Part shown: one piece after another, positions 26,510-34,986 of the stretch
Layout of the letters: each line of letters opens with the position of its first letter
Position numbering within the stretch: the stretch's first letter is position 1
NCBI RefSeq assembly: GCF_008364765.1
Contig: NZ_VTUY01000008.1
Coordinates: forward strand, 194,954 to 258,953
DNA from: Bacillus sp. CH30_1T
GTDB lineage: Bacteria > Bacillota > Bacilli > Bacillales > Bacillaceae_B
DNA length: 64,000 nucleotides
Reading direction: 5' to 3'
Notes under the pieces: generated by a model
What the model saw: the letters and a program-made list of their open reading frames with translations, nothing else
Databases searched by the model: none
Told to the model about the DNA's origin: nothing
Translations under genes and position numbers: made by a program

Positions 26510-28000
26510 ATGCAGATTAGCATGAAGAATATCCATAAAGCATTTGGTTCGAACAAAGTTCTTGAAGGAGTGGACATCGAGATCCAGCACGGGGAGGTCC
26601 ATGCCCTGATGGGAGAAAACGGTGCCGGAAAGTCGACCCTGATGAACATCCTGACTGGTCTTCACAAGAAGGATCAGGGAACGATCACCATCGACGGGAA
26701 CGAAATGACGTTTGACGATCCGAAGCAGGCCGAGGAATTCGGCATTGCCTTCATCCATCAGGAGATGAACGTCTGGCCTGAGTTGACCGTCCTTGAGAAT
26801 CTTTTCATCAATAAGGAACCGGTTACACAATTCGGTCTCATCAATACGAGGAAAATGAAAGCGGTTGCGAATGAGCAGTTTAAGAAACTGAACATTTCCA
26901 TCCCTCTCACAAAAGAAGCGGGTCAGTGCTCGGTCGGGCAGCAGCAAATGATCGAAATCGCCAAAGCCCTTATGACGGATGCAAAAGTCATCATCATGGA
27001 CGAGCCGACGGCGGCCTTGACAGACCGGGAAATCGATACGCTCTTCACCGTTATCCGTTCGTTAAAAAAAGCCGGCGTGTCAATTGTGTACATCTCCCAC
27101 CGGATGGAAGAGATCTTCACGATTTGTGACACCATCACGGTCATGCGGGACGGACGCACGGTGGATACGACGCCGATTCCCGAGACGAACTTCGATGAGG
27201 TCGTGAAGAAAATGGTCGGACGTGAATTGACGGACCGCTTCCCGGCCCGGGATCCAAAGCCAGGCGAAACAATGCTTGAAGTTCGAAACCTGACGAAAAA
27301 GGGACTGTTTGAAAAGGTAAGCTTCGAGGTCCGCTCAGGAGAAATTGTCGGCGTATCAGGATTGATGGGGGCAGGCCGGACGGAAATCATGCGCACCATC
27401 TTCGGACTCGACGGACGTTATGAAGGCGAAATCCTCGTGAACGGGAAACCGGTCACCATTAAAACACCCGATCAAGCGGTGAAGCTCGGTCTTGGATTCA
27501 TCACCGAGGATCGGAAGGACGAAGGACTCGTCCTCGACTTTTCCCTGAAGGATAATATCGCCCTTCCAAGCCTCTACAGCTTCACGAAGAAGGGCTTGAT
27601 CAATGATAAAAGCGAACAGGACTTTGTGGAAATGCTTATCAAACGGCTGACGATCAAGACGGAATCAGCCCGGACTCATGCACGGAACCTGTCCGGCGGG
27701 AACCAGCAGAAGGTGGTCATCGCTAAATGGATCGGGATCGGTCCGAAAGTGCTGATCCTAGACGAACCGACGAGGGGAGTCGATGTCGGGGCGAAACGTG
27801 AAATTTATCAGCTGATGAACGAGCTCACCGACCGTGGCGTCGCGATCGTAATGGTATCATCCGAGCTGCCAGAAGTACTCGGGATGAGCGACCGCATCCT
27901 CGTCGTCCATGAAGGGACCATCGCAGGAGAGCTATCTAAGGAAGACGCAACACAGGAAAAAATCATGACATTGGCGACAGGAGGTCACGCACATGAATAA
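26510..28000 (+). CDS. rbsA: Ribose ABC importer ATPase (two ABC domains)
   Basis: The protein has 496 residues from the ATG at 26510, which has AAAGGGGTG at proper spacing; a GTG at 26501 lies inside that site. Domain 1 has [15 protein letters not shown] and [13 protein letters not shown]. Domain 2 has the degenerate Walker [24 protein letters not shown] and [13 protein letters not shown]. It energises RbsC. The codons for EPVT in domain 1 contain an operator-like AACCGGTTACACA (26817-26829). Confidence 0.96.
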   Translation: MQISMKNIHKAFGSNKVLEGVDIEIQHGEVHALMGENGAGKSTLMNILTGLHKKDQGTITIDGNEMTFDDPKQAEEFGIAFIHQEMNVWPELTVLENLFINKEPVTQFGLINTRKMKAVANEQFKKLNISIPLTKEAGQCSVGQQQMIEIAKALMTDAKVIIMDEPTAALTDREIDTLFTVIRSLKKAGVSIVYISHRMEEIFTICDTITVMRDGRTVDTTPIPETNFDEVVKKMVGRELTDRFPARDPKPGETMLEVRNLTKKGLFEKVSFEVRSGEIVGVSGLMGAGRTEIMRTIFGLDGRYEGEILVNGKPVTIKTPDQAVKLGLGFITEDRKDEGLVLDFSLKDNIALPSLYSFTKKGLINDKSEQDFVEMLIKRLTIKTESARTHARNLSGGNQQKVVIAKWIGIGPKVLILDEPTRGVDVGAKREIYQLMNELTDRGVAIVMVSSELPEVLGMSDRILVVHEGTIAGELSKEDATQEKIMTLATGGHAHE

Positions 28001-28946
28001 CGCACTCAAAACGAATCACGTCGGCAATCTGATGCAAAAGCTAGGTCCGCTCCTTGGACTGTTTGTGCTGATTGCGACCGTATCCATCATCAACCCTAGT
28101 TTTCTAGAACCCTTGAACTTATTGAATCTACTAAGACAGGTCGCAATTAACGCCCTGATTGCCTACGGGATGACCTTCGTCATTTTAACCGGAGGAATTG
28201 ATTTATCCGTCGGCTCGATCCTCGCCTTATCCAGTGCCCTGATGGCAGGGATGATGGTATCGGGAATCGACCCGATCCTTGCGATTCTGATCGGCTGTAT
28301 TCTCGGAGCTCTGATGGGAATGGTCAACGGACTATTGATTACAAAAGGTAAAATGGCACCGTTCATCGCCACACTTGCAACGATGACCATGTTCCGCGGG
28401 TTGACGCTCGTCTACACAGACGGTAACCCAATCACGGGACTTGGCGACAGCTATGCATTCCAACTGTTTGGAAGAGGATATTTCCTTGGAATCCCGGTAC
28501 CTGCCGTCACGATGATCCTGACGTTCGCGATCCTGTGGGTGATCCTGCATAAAACCCCGTTCGGCCGAAAAACATATGCCATTGGTGGGAATGAAAAAGC
28601 AGCCCTGATCTCAGGGATCAAAGTACCACGCATCAAAGTGATGATCTACTCCCTGGCAGGCTTACTGGCAGCACTCTCAGGAGCGATCCTCACGTCACGC
28701 CTGAATTCAGCCCAGCCGACAGCGGGTACATCCTATGAACTCGATGCCATCGCCGCCGTCGTCCTAGGCGGGTCAAGCCTGTCTGGCGGACGCGGACTGA
28801 TCGTCGGAACACTGATCGGTGCACTCATCATCGGAACGTTAAACAACGGTCTGAACCTGCTCGGCGTCTCATCCTTCTTCCAAATGGTCGTAAAGGGTGT
28901 CGTCATCATCATCGCCGTTCTCATCGACCGAAAGAAAGCAGCGTAG
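27993..28946 (+). CDS. rbsC: Ribose ABC importer permease
   Basis: The protein has 317 residues and eight to ten hydrophobic helices. Typical motifs are [45 protein letters not shown] and [19 protein letters not shown]. It overlaps the end of rbsA by eight bases. Confidence 0.96.
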   Translation: MNNALKTNHVGNLMQKLGPLLGLFVLIATVSIINPSFLEPLNLLNLLRQVAINALIAYGMTFVILTGGIDLSVGSILALSSALMAGMMVSGIDPILAILIGCILGALMGMVNGLLITKGKMAPFIATLATMTMFRGLTLVYTDGNPITGLGDSYAFQLFGRGYFLGIPVPAVTMILTFAILWVILHKTPFGRKTYAIGGNEKAALISGIKVPRIKVMIYSLAGLLAALSGAILTSRLNSAQPTAGTSYELDAIAAVVLGGSSLSGGRGLIVGTLIGALIIGTLNNGLNLLGVSSFFQMVVKGVVIIIAVLIDRKKAA

Positions 28947-28956
28947 GAGGGATACT

Positions 28957-29895
28957 ATGAAAAAAGCATGGTTACTACTTATCAGTCTATCACTCATATT
29001 CCTGGGCGCCTGCTCCCTGCAGCCGCCGGAATGGGCGAAGCCGAATAAAAGCTCAAATCCTGAAGACATCAAAATCGGACTATCCGTTTCAACACTGAAT
29101 AACCCATTCTTCGTCTCCATGAAAAACGGCGTGCAGGAAGAAGCTAAGAAACAAGGCATGGAAGTCGTCGTCGTCGATGCCCAGAACGATGCCGCCAAAC
29201 AGATCAATGACGTAGAAGACCTCATCCAACAGGGTGTTGACGTCCTATTGATCAACCCAACAGATTCAGCGGCCATCTCAACAGCCGTTCAATCCGCCAA
29301 CAGCCTTGGTATCCCCGTCGTGACCCTTGACCGCTCAGCGGAAAAAGGAGACGTCGCTACTCTTGTCAGCTCGGATAACGAAAAGGGCGGCGAAATGGCC
29401 GGAGAATATCTGGTCGAACAGCTTGGTGAAGGAGCAAAGGTTGCAGAACTTGAAGGTGTTCCTGGAGCATCCGCTACTCGTGAGCGTGGAGCCGGGTTCC
29501 ACAACATCGCCGACAAACAGCTTGATGTAACAGCCAAGCAGACTGCAAACTTTGATCGTACCGAAGGATTGAATACGATGGAAAACCTGATTCAGGGGAA
29601 TCCAGATATCAAAGCTGTTTTCGCTCATAATGACGAAATGGCATTGGGAGCACTGCAAGCGATCCAGAGTTCTGGCCGTGATGTATTAGTCGTTGGATTT
29701 GATGGGAATGAGGATGCGATGACTAGTATTCGTAACGGTAACCTGTCTGCGACTGTTGCTCAGCAGCCTGAGAAGATCGGTCAGTTGGCCGTTCAGGCTG
29801 GGGCTGATGTGTTGTCAGGGAAGAAAGTGAAGGAGAAGATTCCTGTGCCGTTGAAGTTGGTGACGGAGGAGAATATAGAAGACTCTTCAGAATAA
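28957..29895 (+). CDS. rbsB: Ribose-binding lipoprotein
   Basis: The protein has 312 residues from the ATG at 28957 (GGAGGG before it); the open frame extends 20 codons further up inside rbsC. The signal ends LIFLGAC with the lipid Cys at position 19. The mature part has the Peripla_BP_4 fold: IGLSVSTLNNPFFVSMKNGVQEEAKKQGMEVVVVDAQND, VAELEGVPGASATRERGAGF and VVGFDGNEDA. It delivers ribose to RbsC. Confidence 0.96.
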   Translation: MKKAWLLLISLSLIFLGACSLQPPEWAKPNKSSNPEDIKIGLSVSTLNNPFFVSMKNGVQEEAKKQGMEVVVVDAQNDAAKQINDVEDLIQQGVDVLLINPTDSAAISTAVQSANSLGIPVVTLDRSAEKGDVATLVSSDNEKGGEMAGEYLVEQLGEGAKVAELEGVPGASATRERGAGFHNIADKQLDVTAKQTANFDRTEGLNTMENLIQGNPDIKAVFAHNDEMALGALQAIQSSGRDVLVVGFDGNEDAMTSIRNGNLSATVAQQPEKIGQLAVQAGADVLSGKKVKEKIPVPLKLVTEENIEDSSE

Positions 29896-29904
29896 ATTGT
29901 GGTA

Positions 29905-29942
29905 AACCTCATTCGGGCGTTTGTACGGATGAGGTTTTTTCG
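29905..29942 (+). terminator. Terminator of the rbs operon
   Basis: AACCTCAT (29905-29912) pairs with ATGAGGTT (29929-29936), followed by TTTTCG. Confidence 0.85.
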
Positions 29943-30213
29943 TTTGTTGATAAAAGTAGTGGAGAAAAATTTTAACTTTTCTTGCTTGGGTTTGATCCAA
30001 ATGAGTTGGGGGTCGCCATGTTTTTCAGATGATTAAGCCAAAAGAAATAATCGTCTTTAAGAAACCTGCTCTTCATTTTCTACTCCAAAGGTATTTACCT
30101 TCCTCAGATTTAATAACAACATATTTAATTAAAAATATTCACCTAAGGGTATCCTTTCCCAGCCCATCTCCCTATATATAAGTTGAATACAGATTGAATC
30201 AGGAGTGAATCAA
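29943..30213. other. Intergenic region after the rbs operon
   Basis: No gene or clear repeat. The 3' end carries AGGAG (30201-30205) for the following ORF. Confidence 0.3.
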
Positions 30214-30606
30214 ATGAGTAGATGGAGTAATTTAAATCAATGGATGTTCGATTTGGATACATTTTATCCCCTGTATCTGTGGATTGTGTTGAATGCCATG
30301 TATGTGGGCGGAGTTCAGTTAGGGTGTGTGATGCTTGGTGAAAGGCCGTATATTAGGTCGATTGGGAAGTTTCGAGAGACCCTTTTTTATAAAGTGAGAA
30401 TGTGGCCATTTTGTAAGTGGATGGAGTATGGGAGTGTCTATACGTTTAAGCCGATGAATGATTTAGCTTGTGGGCATTATTTCTATTGGATCGGTATGTC
30501 TGTAAAAAAGGGATATGATGATTCTGGGATTGACCAGCTTGATAATAAAGCTGATTCCGGATTGTCTTCGTGCGGCGAAAAGCATGTGAATCGGGTGCGG
30601 AAATGA
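30214..30606 (+). CDS. Uncharacterised protein with a hydrophobic N-terminal half
   Basis: The protein has 130 residues from the ATG at 30214 (AGGAG eight bases upstream). It is Trp/Tyr-rich: WSNLNQWMFDLDTFYPLYLWIVLNAMYVGGVQLG forms one or two possible membrane-associated segments, then WPFCKWMEYGS and CGHYFYWIGMSVKKGYDDSG. The last 30 residues are hydrophilic. I recognise no family. The codon pattern and ribosome binding site support translation, but conservation cannot be judged. Confidence 0.5.
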   Translation: MSRWSNLNQWMFDLDTFYPLYLWIVLNAMYVGGVQLGCVMLGERPYIRSIGKFRETLFYKVRMWPFCKWMEYGSVYTFKPMNDLACGHYFYWIGMSVKKGYDDSGIDQLDNKADSGLSSCGEKHVNRVRK

Positions 30607-31154
30607 CCTGCAAACAGACTTAAGATCTTAGAGAAAGAATAGATATTAGAGAACGCCACCAACATAGCGACACTAAGGATGTAGATAGGGTGGAGGCGCT
30701 GATTGGACATTTCATTGGCAGGATGGATGTAATCATGATGTTTGAGTGGTTCATACGGAGGAGTTCTGGGTCGGAAAATTGGAAGAGTGTATTCTCTAAT
30801 ATGTGAAGAGGAGAATTCAGGTCTATATCATCAATGGCTGATAAGGTCATTCGTTTGAAAGTGCGCATTTCTAGATTAATGCAAAAAGTCGAATGGGATC
30901 CGTCCCCATTTACCCCGAGAAAAACCAAAAAATCAGGGTTGTACCAATCATCAAGATTTAAATAAAATTTCATTTTACCTCGCGATGAAATAGGGTGTCA
31001 ACCCTAAAGTTGTATTTTTTATCAAAAAAATGCTATAATTATTACCTGGTGATTTTTTTTTATTGAACGTTTAGTTATATATCTTATTTATTCCGAAGGG
31101 AAATTCAAACAGTTTTTGTGAGCTTTTCAGGCAATAGTACCCGAGTTATTATAC
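30607..31154. other. Stretch with competing open frames on both strands
   Basis: Plus strand: one frame from 30620 reads ERHQHSDTKDVDRVEALIGH through WKSVFSNM, has a TGA, then continues in frame as SMADKVIRLKVRISRLMQKV to SSRFK-stop near 30963. Minus strand: an ORF of 117 residues (30973-30620, MKFYLNLDDWYNPDFLVFLG) with GAGGT before its ATG covers the same bases. Both look partly protein-like and only one can be real; I cannot choose. The final 180 bases are AT-rich promoter-like sequence. Confidence 0.35.
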
Positions 31155-31170
31155 AAGGAGGACTAATATA

Positions 31171-32025
31171 TTGAATTTAATCAATAAGAAAGTTACACAT
31201 GAGCGGTTTGGTATGGGAAGTATCGTTAAACATAATGATACGGTAGTTGAAATACATTTCGCCTCGGAAAATAAAAAATTTGTTTACCCGGATGTATTTG
31301 GACAGCACTTGAAACTACATGATAAAAGTGCTGCCAATTCACTTGAAAAAATTTTACACGAGCAGGAAATGGAACTCAAAGAGAAAGAAATGCAGAAGGA
31401 AGAGGAAAAGGAACGGCAAAGAAAATACCAGGAGCTTCGAGTGGGTCATGAAAAACTTATGAAAAATCATAAACTTCATCCCGAATCGCAGATGGTTTAC
31501 CGGTGCGATATAGAAGAACAGAGTAGCTCCTTTTCAGATTGGACGGTTTCCTCTGGTGAAATAAAAAGTGGTAATAATAAGGGTAAGCCAAACAAGCCCA
31601 GTCGCTTACACCAAAACAGTGCAGTCCTGCTGACAGCGGTCGATCCCGGCATGCTTGAAAAAGACAGACGGATATTAGGTGTCTATATGGTAAAGGATAA
31701 TTTCATCGGTAAACTTTGTGAAGATGGAAATATTCCTGCCCATTCCCATTACAGACTCCAACTTACAGACGAGGAATCGAAGCAGATGCCTTTTTGGAAA
31801 TACTATGTCAATGAAAAATCCCCTCAAAAAACGACTTGGAATACAGGCAAGTACCGTTATTTTGATAATTCGTGGATGGCTCAGATTTTGCGCGACATCG
31901 TTTCATTGAAAAGTGACACGGAGGAACAAGAGCTGGCACAACAATTTCTGGACCACTTCTCTAAGGTGAATCAAATAGTAGAGCAGGAGTTAAAAGAGCC
32001 GAATGGAGCATTATTGCGTGCTTAG
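31171..32025 (+). CDS. Conserved uncharacterised protein with KOW-like N-terminus and coiled coil
   Basis: The protein has 284 residues. A TTG start has AAGGAGG (31155-31161) at good spacing. Residues 1-50 (KKVTHERFGMGSIVKHNDTVVEIHFASENKKFVYPDVF) resemble the small beta-barrel of CarD/helicase-associated RFGxG-I domains. Residues 57-95 are a Glu/Lys coiled coil (HEQEMELKEKEMQKEEEKER). Residues 105-284 form a Trp/Tyr-rich C-terminal domain (GEIKSGNNKGKPNKPSRL, LGVYMVKDNFIGKLCEDGNIPAHSHYRLQL, WNTGKYRYFDNSWMAQILRDIV). I recall similar Firmicutes proteins with misleading names such as malate synthase; nothing here supports that enzyme. Function unknown. Confidence 0.8.
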   Translation: MNLINKKVTHERFGMGSIVKHNDTVVEIHFASENKKFVYPDVFGQHLKLHDKSAANSLEKILHEQEMELKEKEMQKEEEKERQRKYQELRVGHEKLMKNHKLHPESQMVYRCDIEEQSSSFSDWTVSSGEIKSGNNKGKPNKPSRLHQNSAVLLTAVDPGMLEKDRRILGVYMVKDNFIGKLCEDGNIPAHSHYRLQLTDEESKQMPFWKYYVNEKSPQKTTWNTGKYRYFDNSWMAQILRDIVSLKSDTEEQELAQQFLDHFSKVNQIVEQELKEPNGALLRA

Positions 32026-32263
32026 ATAAGAACAGCGGGGGAACTGGCACAAGGTGAAAGAGTGTGTTAGGTTCACTGCGAATAGTGTTAAACAGGGACA
32101 AGGCGGCCGCCTTGTCCCTTTTAGTGGTTTTTGGACACCATACTTGTTCCTTCGTCTCCCTTTTTACCTCAGCCCTCATTTTATGTGGGGTGAGTTTGAA
32201 ACGACTACTCTAGTTTTAATGGTAAAATGTTACTTATACTCGATTGTTTAAGGAGATGAATAG

Positions 32264-32436
32264 TTGCTTAGACTTTTTGTTACAAGACACGGTGAAAAAT
32301 TGTATTGAATACCCAAAGGAAGTTACAGGGATGGAAAGACTCTGATTTAACTGAGAACGGAATGGAAAATGCGTTATCACTAGGGAACAGGTTAAAAGAT
32401 GTGGAATTTCATTCTATTTATGCTAGTCCTAATGAG
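32264..32436 (+). pseudogene. Histidine phosphatase (phosphoglycerate mutase-like) remnant
   Basis: TTG at 32264, with AAGGAG eight bases before, starts LLRLFVTRHGE, the RHG signature of histidine phosphatases, then stops at codon 15. A one-base shift continues NTQRKLQGWKDSDLTENGMENALSLGNRLKDVEFHSIYASP, the expected next 40 residues. Homology ends at the REP-like palindrome at 32440. About two thirds of the gene is missing. Confidence 0.8.
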
Positions 32437-32439
32437 CTG

Positions 32440-32452
32440 GGGGTCTGACCCC
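32440..32452. repeat. REP-like palindrome GGGG-TCTGA-CCCC
   Basis: Same unit as at 23107-23155. It sits exactly where the histidine phosphatase remnant is interrupted and is followed by a T run, so it could also act as a terminator. Confidence 0.65.
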
Positions 32453-32624
32453 GTTTTTTTAAAAAAGACATATCCTGTAACTATATAATTATTTCATACT
32501 CTTAAACATAAGTTACTAGAAAAATACGATATTAATCTTTTTGGTAATAAATATTATCAGGATAATGGGATTACTCCTGATAAGGTAGAGCATTATGCTT
32601 GGGGTTTGACCCTAATCTACAAAG
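32453..32624. other. Debris between two REP-like palindromes
   Basis: No intact gene. After a stop, one plus frame reads HKLLEKYDINLFGNKYYQDN and on through GITPDKVEHYAWGLT, protein-like but unrecognised. A degenerate palindrome GGGGTTTGACCC lies at 32601-32612. Confidence 0.35.
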
Positions 32625-32660
32625 AAGAGAGTGAACCTACCATTACAGGTTCACTCTCTT
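32625..32660. terminator. Terminator hairpin after the truncated NCS1 permease
   Basis: AAGAGAGTGAACCT (32625-32638) pairs perfectly with 32647-32660. It corresponds in position to the AGAGTGAATC/GATTCACTCT hairpin behind the intact copy at 52225-52253. Confidence 0.75.
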
Positions 32661-32663
32661 ACC

Positions 32664-33602
32664 TTAACCAAGTTTCTGAATAGGATTCTGCTCTTCCATC
32701 CTACTCTTTATTTTACTAATCACATTTATAATAGAGGTCATTATAAAACAACTAAACCCCGGCGACCACCCATTCGGAATCACCAAATAAACCACCATCC
32801 CAAATACTAAAACATACAACGACTCACGATTAAAATTCGCCCCCCCACTCGCAAGCCGAACCAGCGCGCTCTCAGAAATCCTCCCTCTCCTAATAACCAA
32901 ATAATCAGCCACCACAATCGCCGATATCGGAATGATCAGGATCCCGAGATAAGAAATATACTCCTGCGCATTATAAACCAACTGCGGAAATGAACTTAAA
33001 ATGATCCCGACTATACTGAACAACAGTGCACTTTGTATTCGCGATAGAGATGGTAGTGCGTTAAGCAGACTGTATCCGCCTGTATACGCATTACTCAGAT
33101 TAATCGAAATCATCGACACCATCGCACATGCCGTGATCACCAGTAGAAGCAGGCTTGAGTCAGTCAGTTGACTCGCTGCCACGAATGGATTCAGGTCCTT
33201 GAACAAGCTGGCACTCAATCCTCCAAGCAGTGCGGTCATCATGAATCCGACGACGTTTCCACTATAAAGGCCCCAGAATCCGTGGCGGTCGCTTTTACTA
33301 TAGCAGGTGATGTCGGATGATGCGCTGACGCCGGAGATGTATTGGACGAAGACGAGGCTTGAGTAGAATAGGAACGTTCCTATGGAGAATGGTTCCTGAT
33401 CTTGGTTGGGTGTTGTGAGGGAATCGGCTCCTTCTGTTAGGAAAAGGTACAGGATGATTCCCTGACCGATTACTAGGATAGGAATGAATAGTTTAGTAGC
33501 TTTCTTGACGGCTTCGAAGCCGATGAGGGCTAGAAGGGTCATGATAATGGCGAGTCCGATGGCGACCGGTATGAATTGTATCGCGTACGTTGTTACTTTG
33601 AT
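32664..33602 (-). pseudogene. Truncated NCS1 purine/cytosine permease (C-terminal two thirds)
   Basis: From about 33602 the minus strand reads KVTTYAIQFIPVAIGLAIIMTLLALIGFEAVKKATKLFIPILVIGQ and continues to the stop, parallel to residues 130-439 of the intact permease at 52269-53588. By eye the DNA is roughly 90 percent identical. The first 130 residues are absent, and unrelated sequence begins at the junction. The internal ATG at 33542 could start a 292-residue product, but half the transport core is gone. It forms the left member of a pair of direct repeats around the ara/gal island. Confidence 0.9.
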
Positions 33603-33989
33603 AGTATGAGATTGTATGCAAGAACCATTATCATACTATTCAAAATTCAAATGCAAAAAGCATAAGTAATATAATATACTTAGTGATAATCAATGTTATT
33701 CAAAATTTTTAGTATTTAAGAGAAATTGAAAGTAACTTAGCAAATTGACGATACCATAGTCCTATCTAAAACGGTAAAATAGCATTAAAGATTCATCAAT
33801 GCCTTTTTCGAAATCCTGGATATACAGCATTTTACCGCGTCGCAATGTATTTATAGATAGTACACTCTCTTTAGCTTACGGGCGGAAGGGGTGTATAACC
33901 GCTGCACTACTATACTATCTCCGATCAACATTCAAGGCACGTGAAGTGCGTCTTTTTGATAGTATTGTATTTTGAAAGGGGTTTCAAGA
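33603..33989 (+). promoter_or_regulatory. Intergenic region with nested inverted repeats upstream of araP
   Basis: CGGTAAAAT (33772-33780) pairs with ATTTTACCG (33829-33837), enclosing GCATT/AATGC followed by CTTTTT. A second perfect pair AGATAGTA/TACTATCT (33855-33862/33913-33920) follows. AAAGGGG (33975-33981) is the ribosome binding site of araP. The structures may be leader RNA or a remnant of mobile DNA; neither can be named. Confidence 0.45.
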
Positions 33990-34973
33990 TTGAAAAAACT
34001 GCTTTTAATTTATTTATTGTTAACTAGTCTATTTGTAATTTATGTATATCATTATCAAACAGACGATTCTTCAAAACGTGAATGGTCTGGAAATGAAATG
34101 AAAGGAAGTATCGATGAAACCTATGTAATGGTTACCTTCCAGGTGGGAATTGACTATTGGAAAGGTGCCTTAAAAGGCTTTGAAGATGCGGCAAAAGCTT
34201 TGAATGTATCTGTGGAGTATCGCGGTGCTACGCAATACGATGTAGGAGAGGAGATTACGGTACTAGAACAGGTTATTGCAAAGAATCCTGCAGGTATTGC
34301 TATCTCAACGATTGATCCAGAAGCATTGAATCCTGTTATTAATAAAGCTGTTAATGCTGGTATCCCAGTCGTCATGTTTGATGCGGATGCGCCAGAAAGT
34401 AAAGCATACTCCTTTATAGGTACAAATAGTTATAATGCTGGTGTAGAGGCTGCACATAAGATGGCAGAACTATTAAATGAAAATGGACAAGTCGGTATCA
34501 TCACACAACCTCATCAATTAAATCAAATAGATCGTGCACAAGGATTCCGGAATACCATTTTTAAGGAGTATCCTAACATGGAAGTAGTCTCTACCAAGGA
34601 TGGAAGGGGGGACCAAATGCAATCTAAAGAAGCTGCGCAGGAAATGATGGAAGAATACCCGGATCTTACTGGAGTTTTCGTTACGCAAGCAGTTGGCGGG
34701 GTTGGAGTCGGAAGAGCGACCTTGGCTAATAATTCTGAAGATTCCGTTAAAATTATTAGCTTTGATACAGATAAAGGGACCCTTGATATGATCAAAGATG
34801 GGACGATCTCAGCAACATTAGCACAGGGAACATGGCAGATGGGATATTGGGGGCTACAATTTTTATTTCATCTAAATCATGAACCCAAAAGAAGGGCGCC
34901 GCTTCCTCGCGTTGTTGATACTGGTGTTACGATCGTTACGAAGAAAAATGTGGATGCCTATTATCAACAATAA
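33990..34973 (+). CDS. araP: Membrane-anchored sugar-binding sensor (AraP-type)
   Basis: The protein has 327 residues from TTG at 33990, with AAAGGGG eight bases upstream. An N-terminal membrane anchor (KKLLLIYLLLTSLFVIYVYHY) has no lipobox Cys. The rest is a Peripla_BP_4 sugar-binding domain (VMVTFQVGIDYWKGALKGFEDAAKAL, GIAISTIDPEALNPVINKAVNAGIPVVMFDADAPES). It is followed by a YesM-type kinase and YesN-type regulator. The order matches AraPST of Geobacillus stearothermophilus, in which AraP senses extracellular arabinose and signals to the kinase. The assignment rests on that synteny. Confidence 0.8.
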   Translation: MKKLLLIYLLLTSLFVIYVYHYQTDDSSKREWSGNEMKGSIDETYVMVTFQVGIDYWKGALKGFEDAAKALNVSVEYRGATQYDVGEEITVLEQVIAKNPAGIAISTIDPEALNPVINKAVNAGIPVVMFDADAPESKAYSFIGTNSYNAGVEAAHKMAELLNENGQVGIITQPHQLNQIDRAQGFRNTIFKEYPNMEVVSTKDGRGDQMQSKEAAQEMMEEYPDLTGVFVTQAVGGVGVGRATLANNSEDSVKIISFDTDKGTLDMIKDGTISATLAQGTWQMGYWGLQFLFHLNHEPKRRAPLPRVVDTGVTIVTKKNVDAYYQQ

Positions 34974-34986
34974 AACCAGGGAATGG

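Noticed and set aside
33840-33925. Possible tRNA on the minus strand (8-bp AGATAGTA/TACTATCT pair as acceptor stem)
   Set aside because: No T-arm GTTCGA loop or consistent anticodon stem can be drawn.
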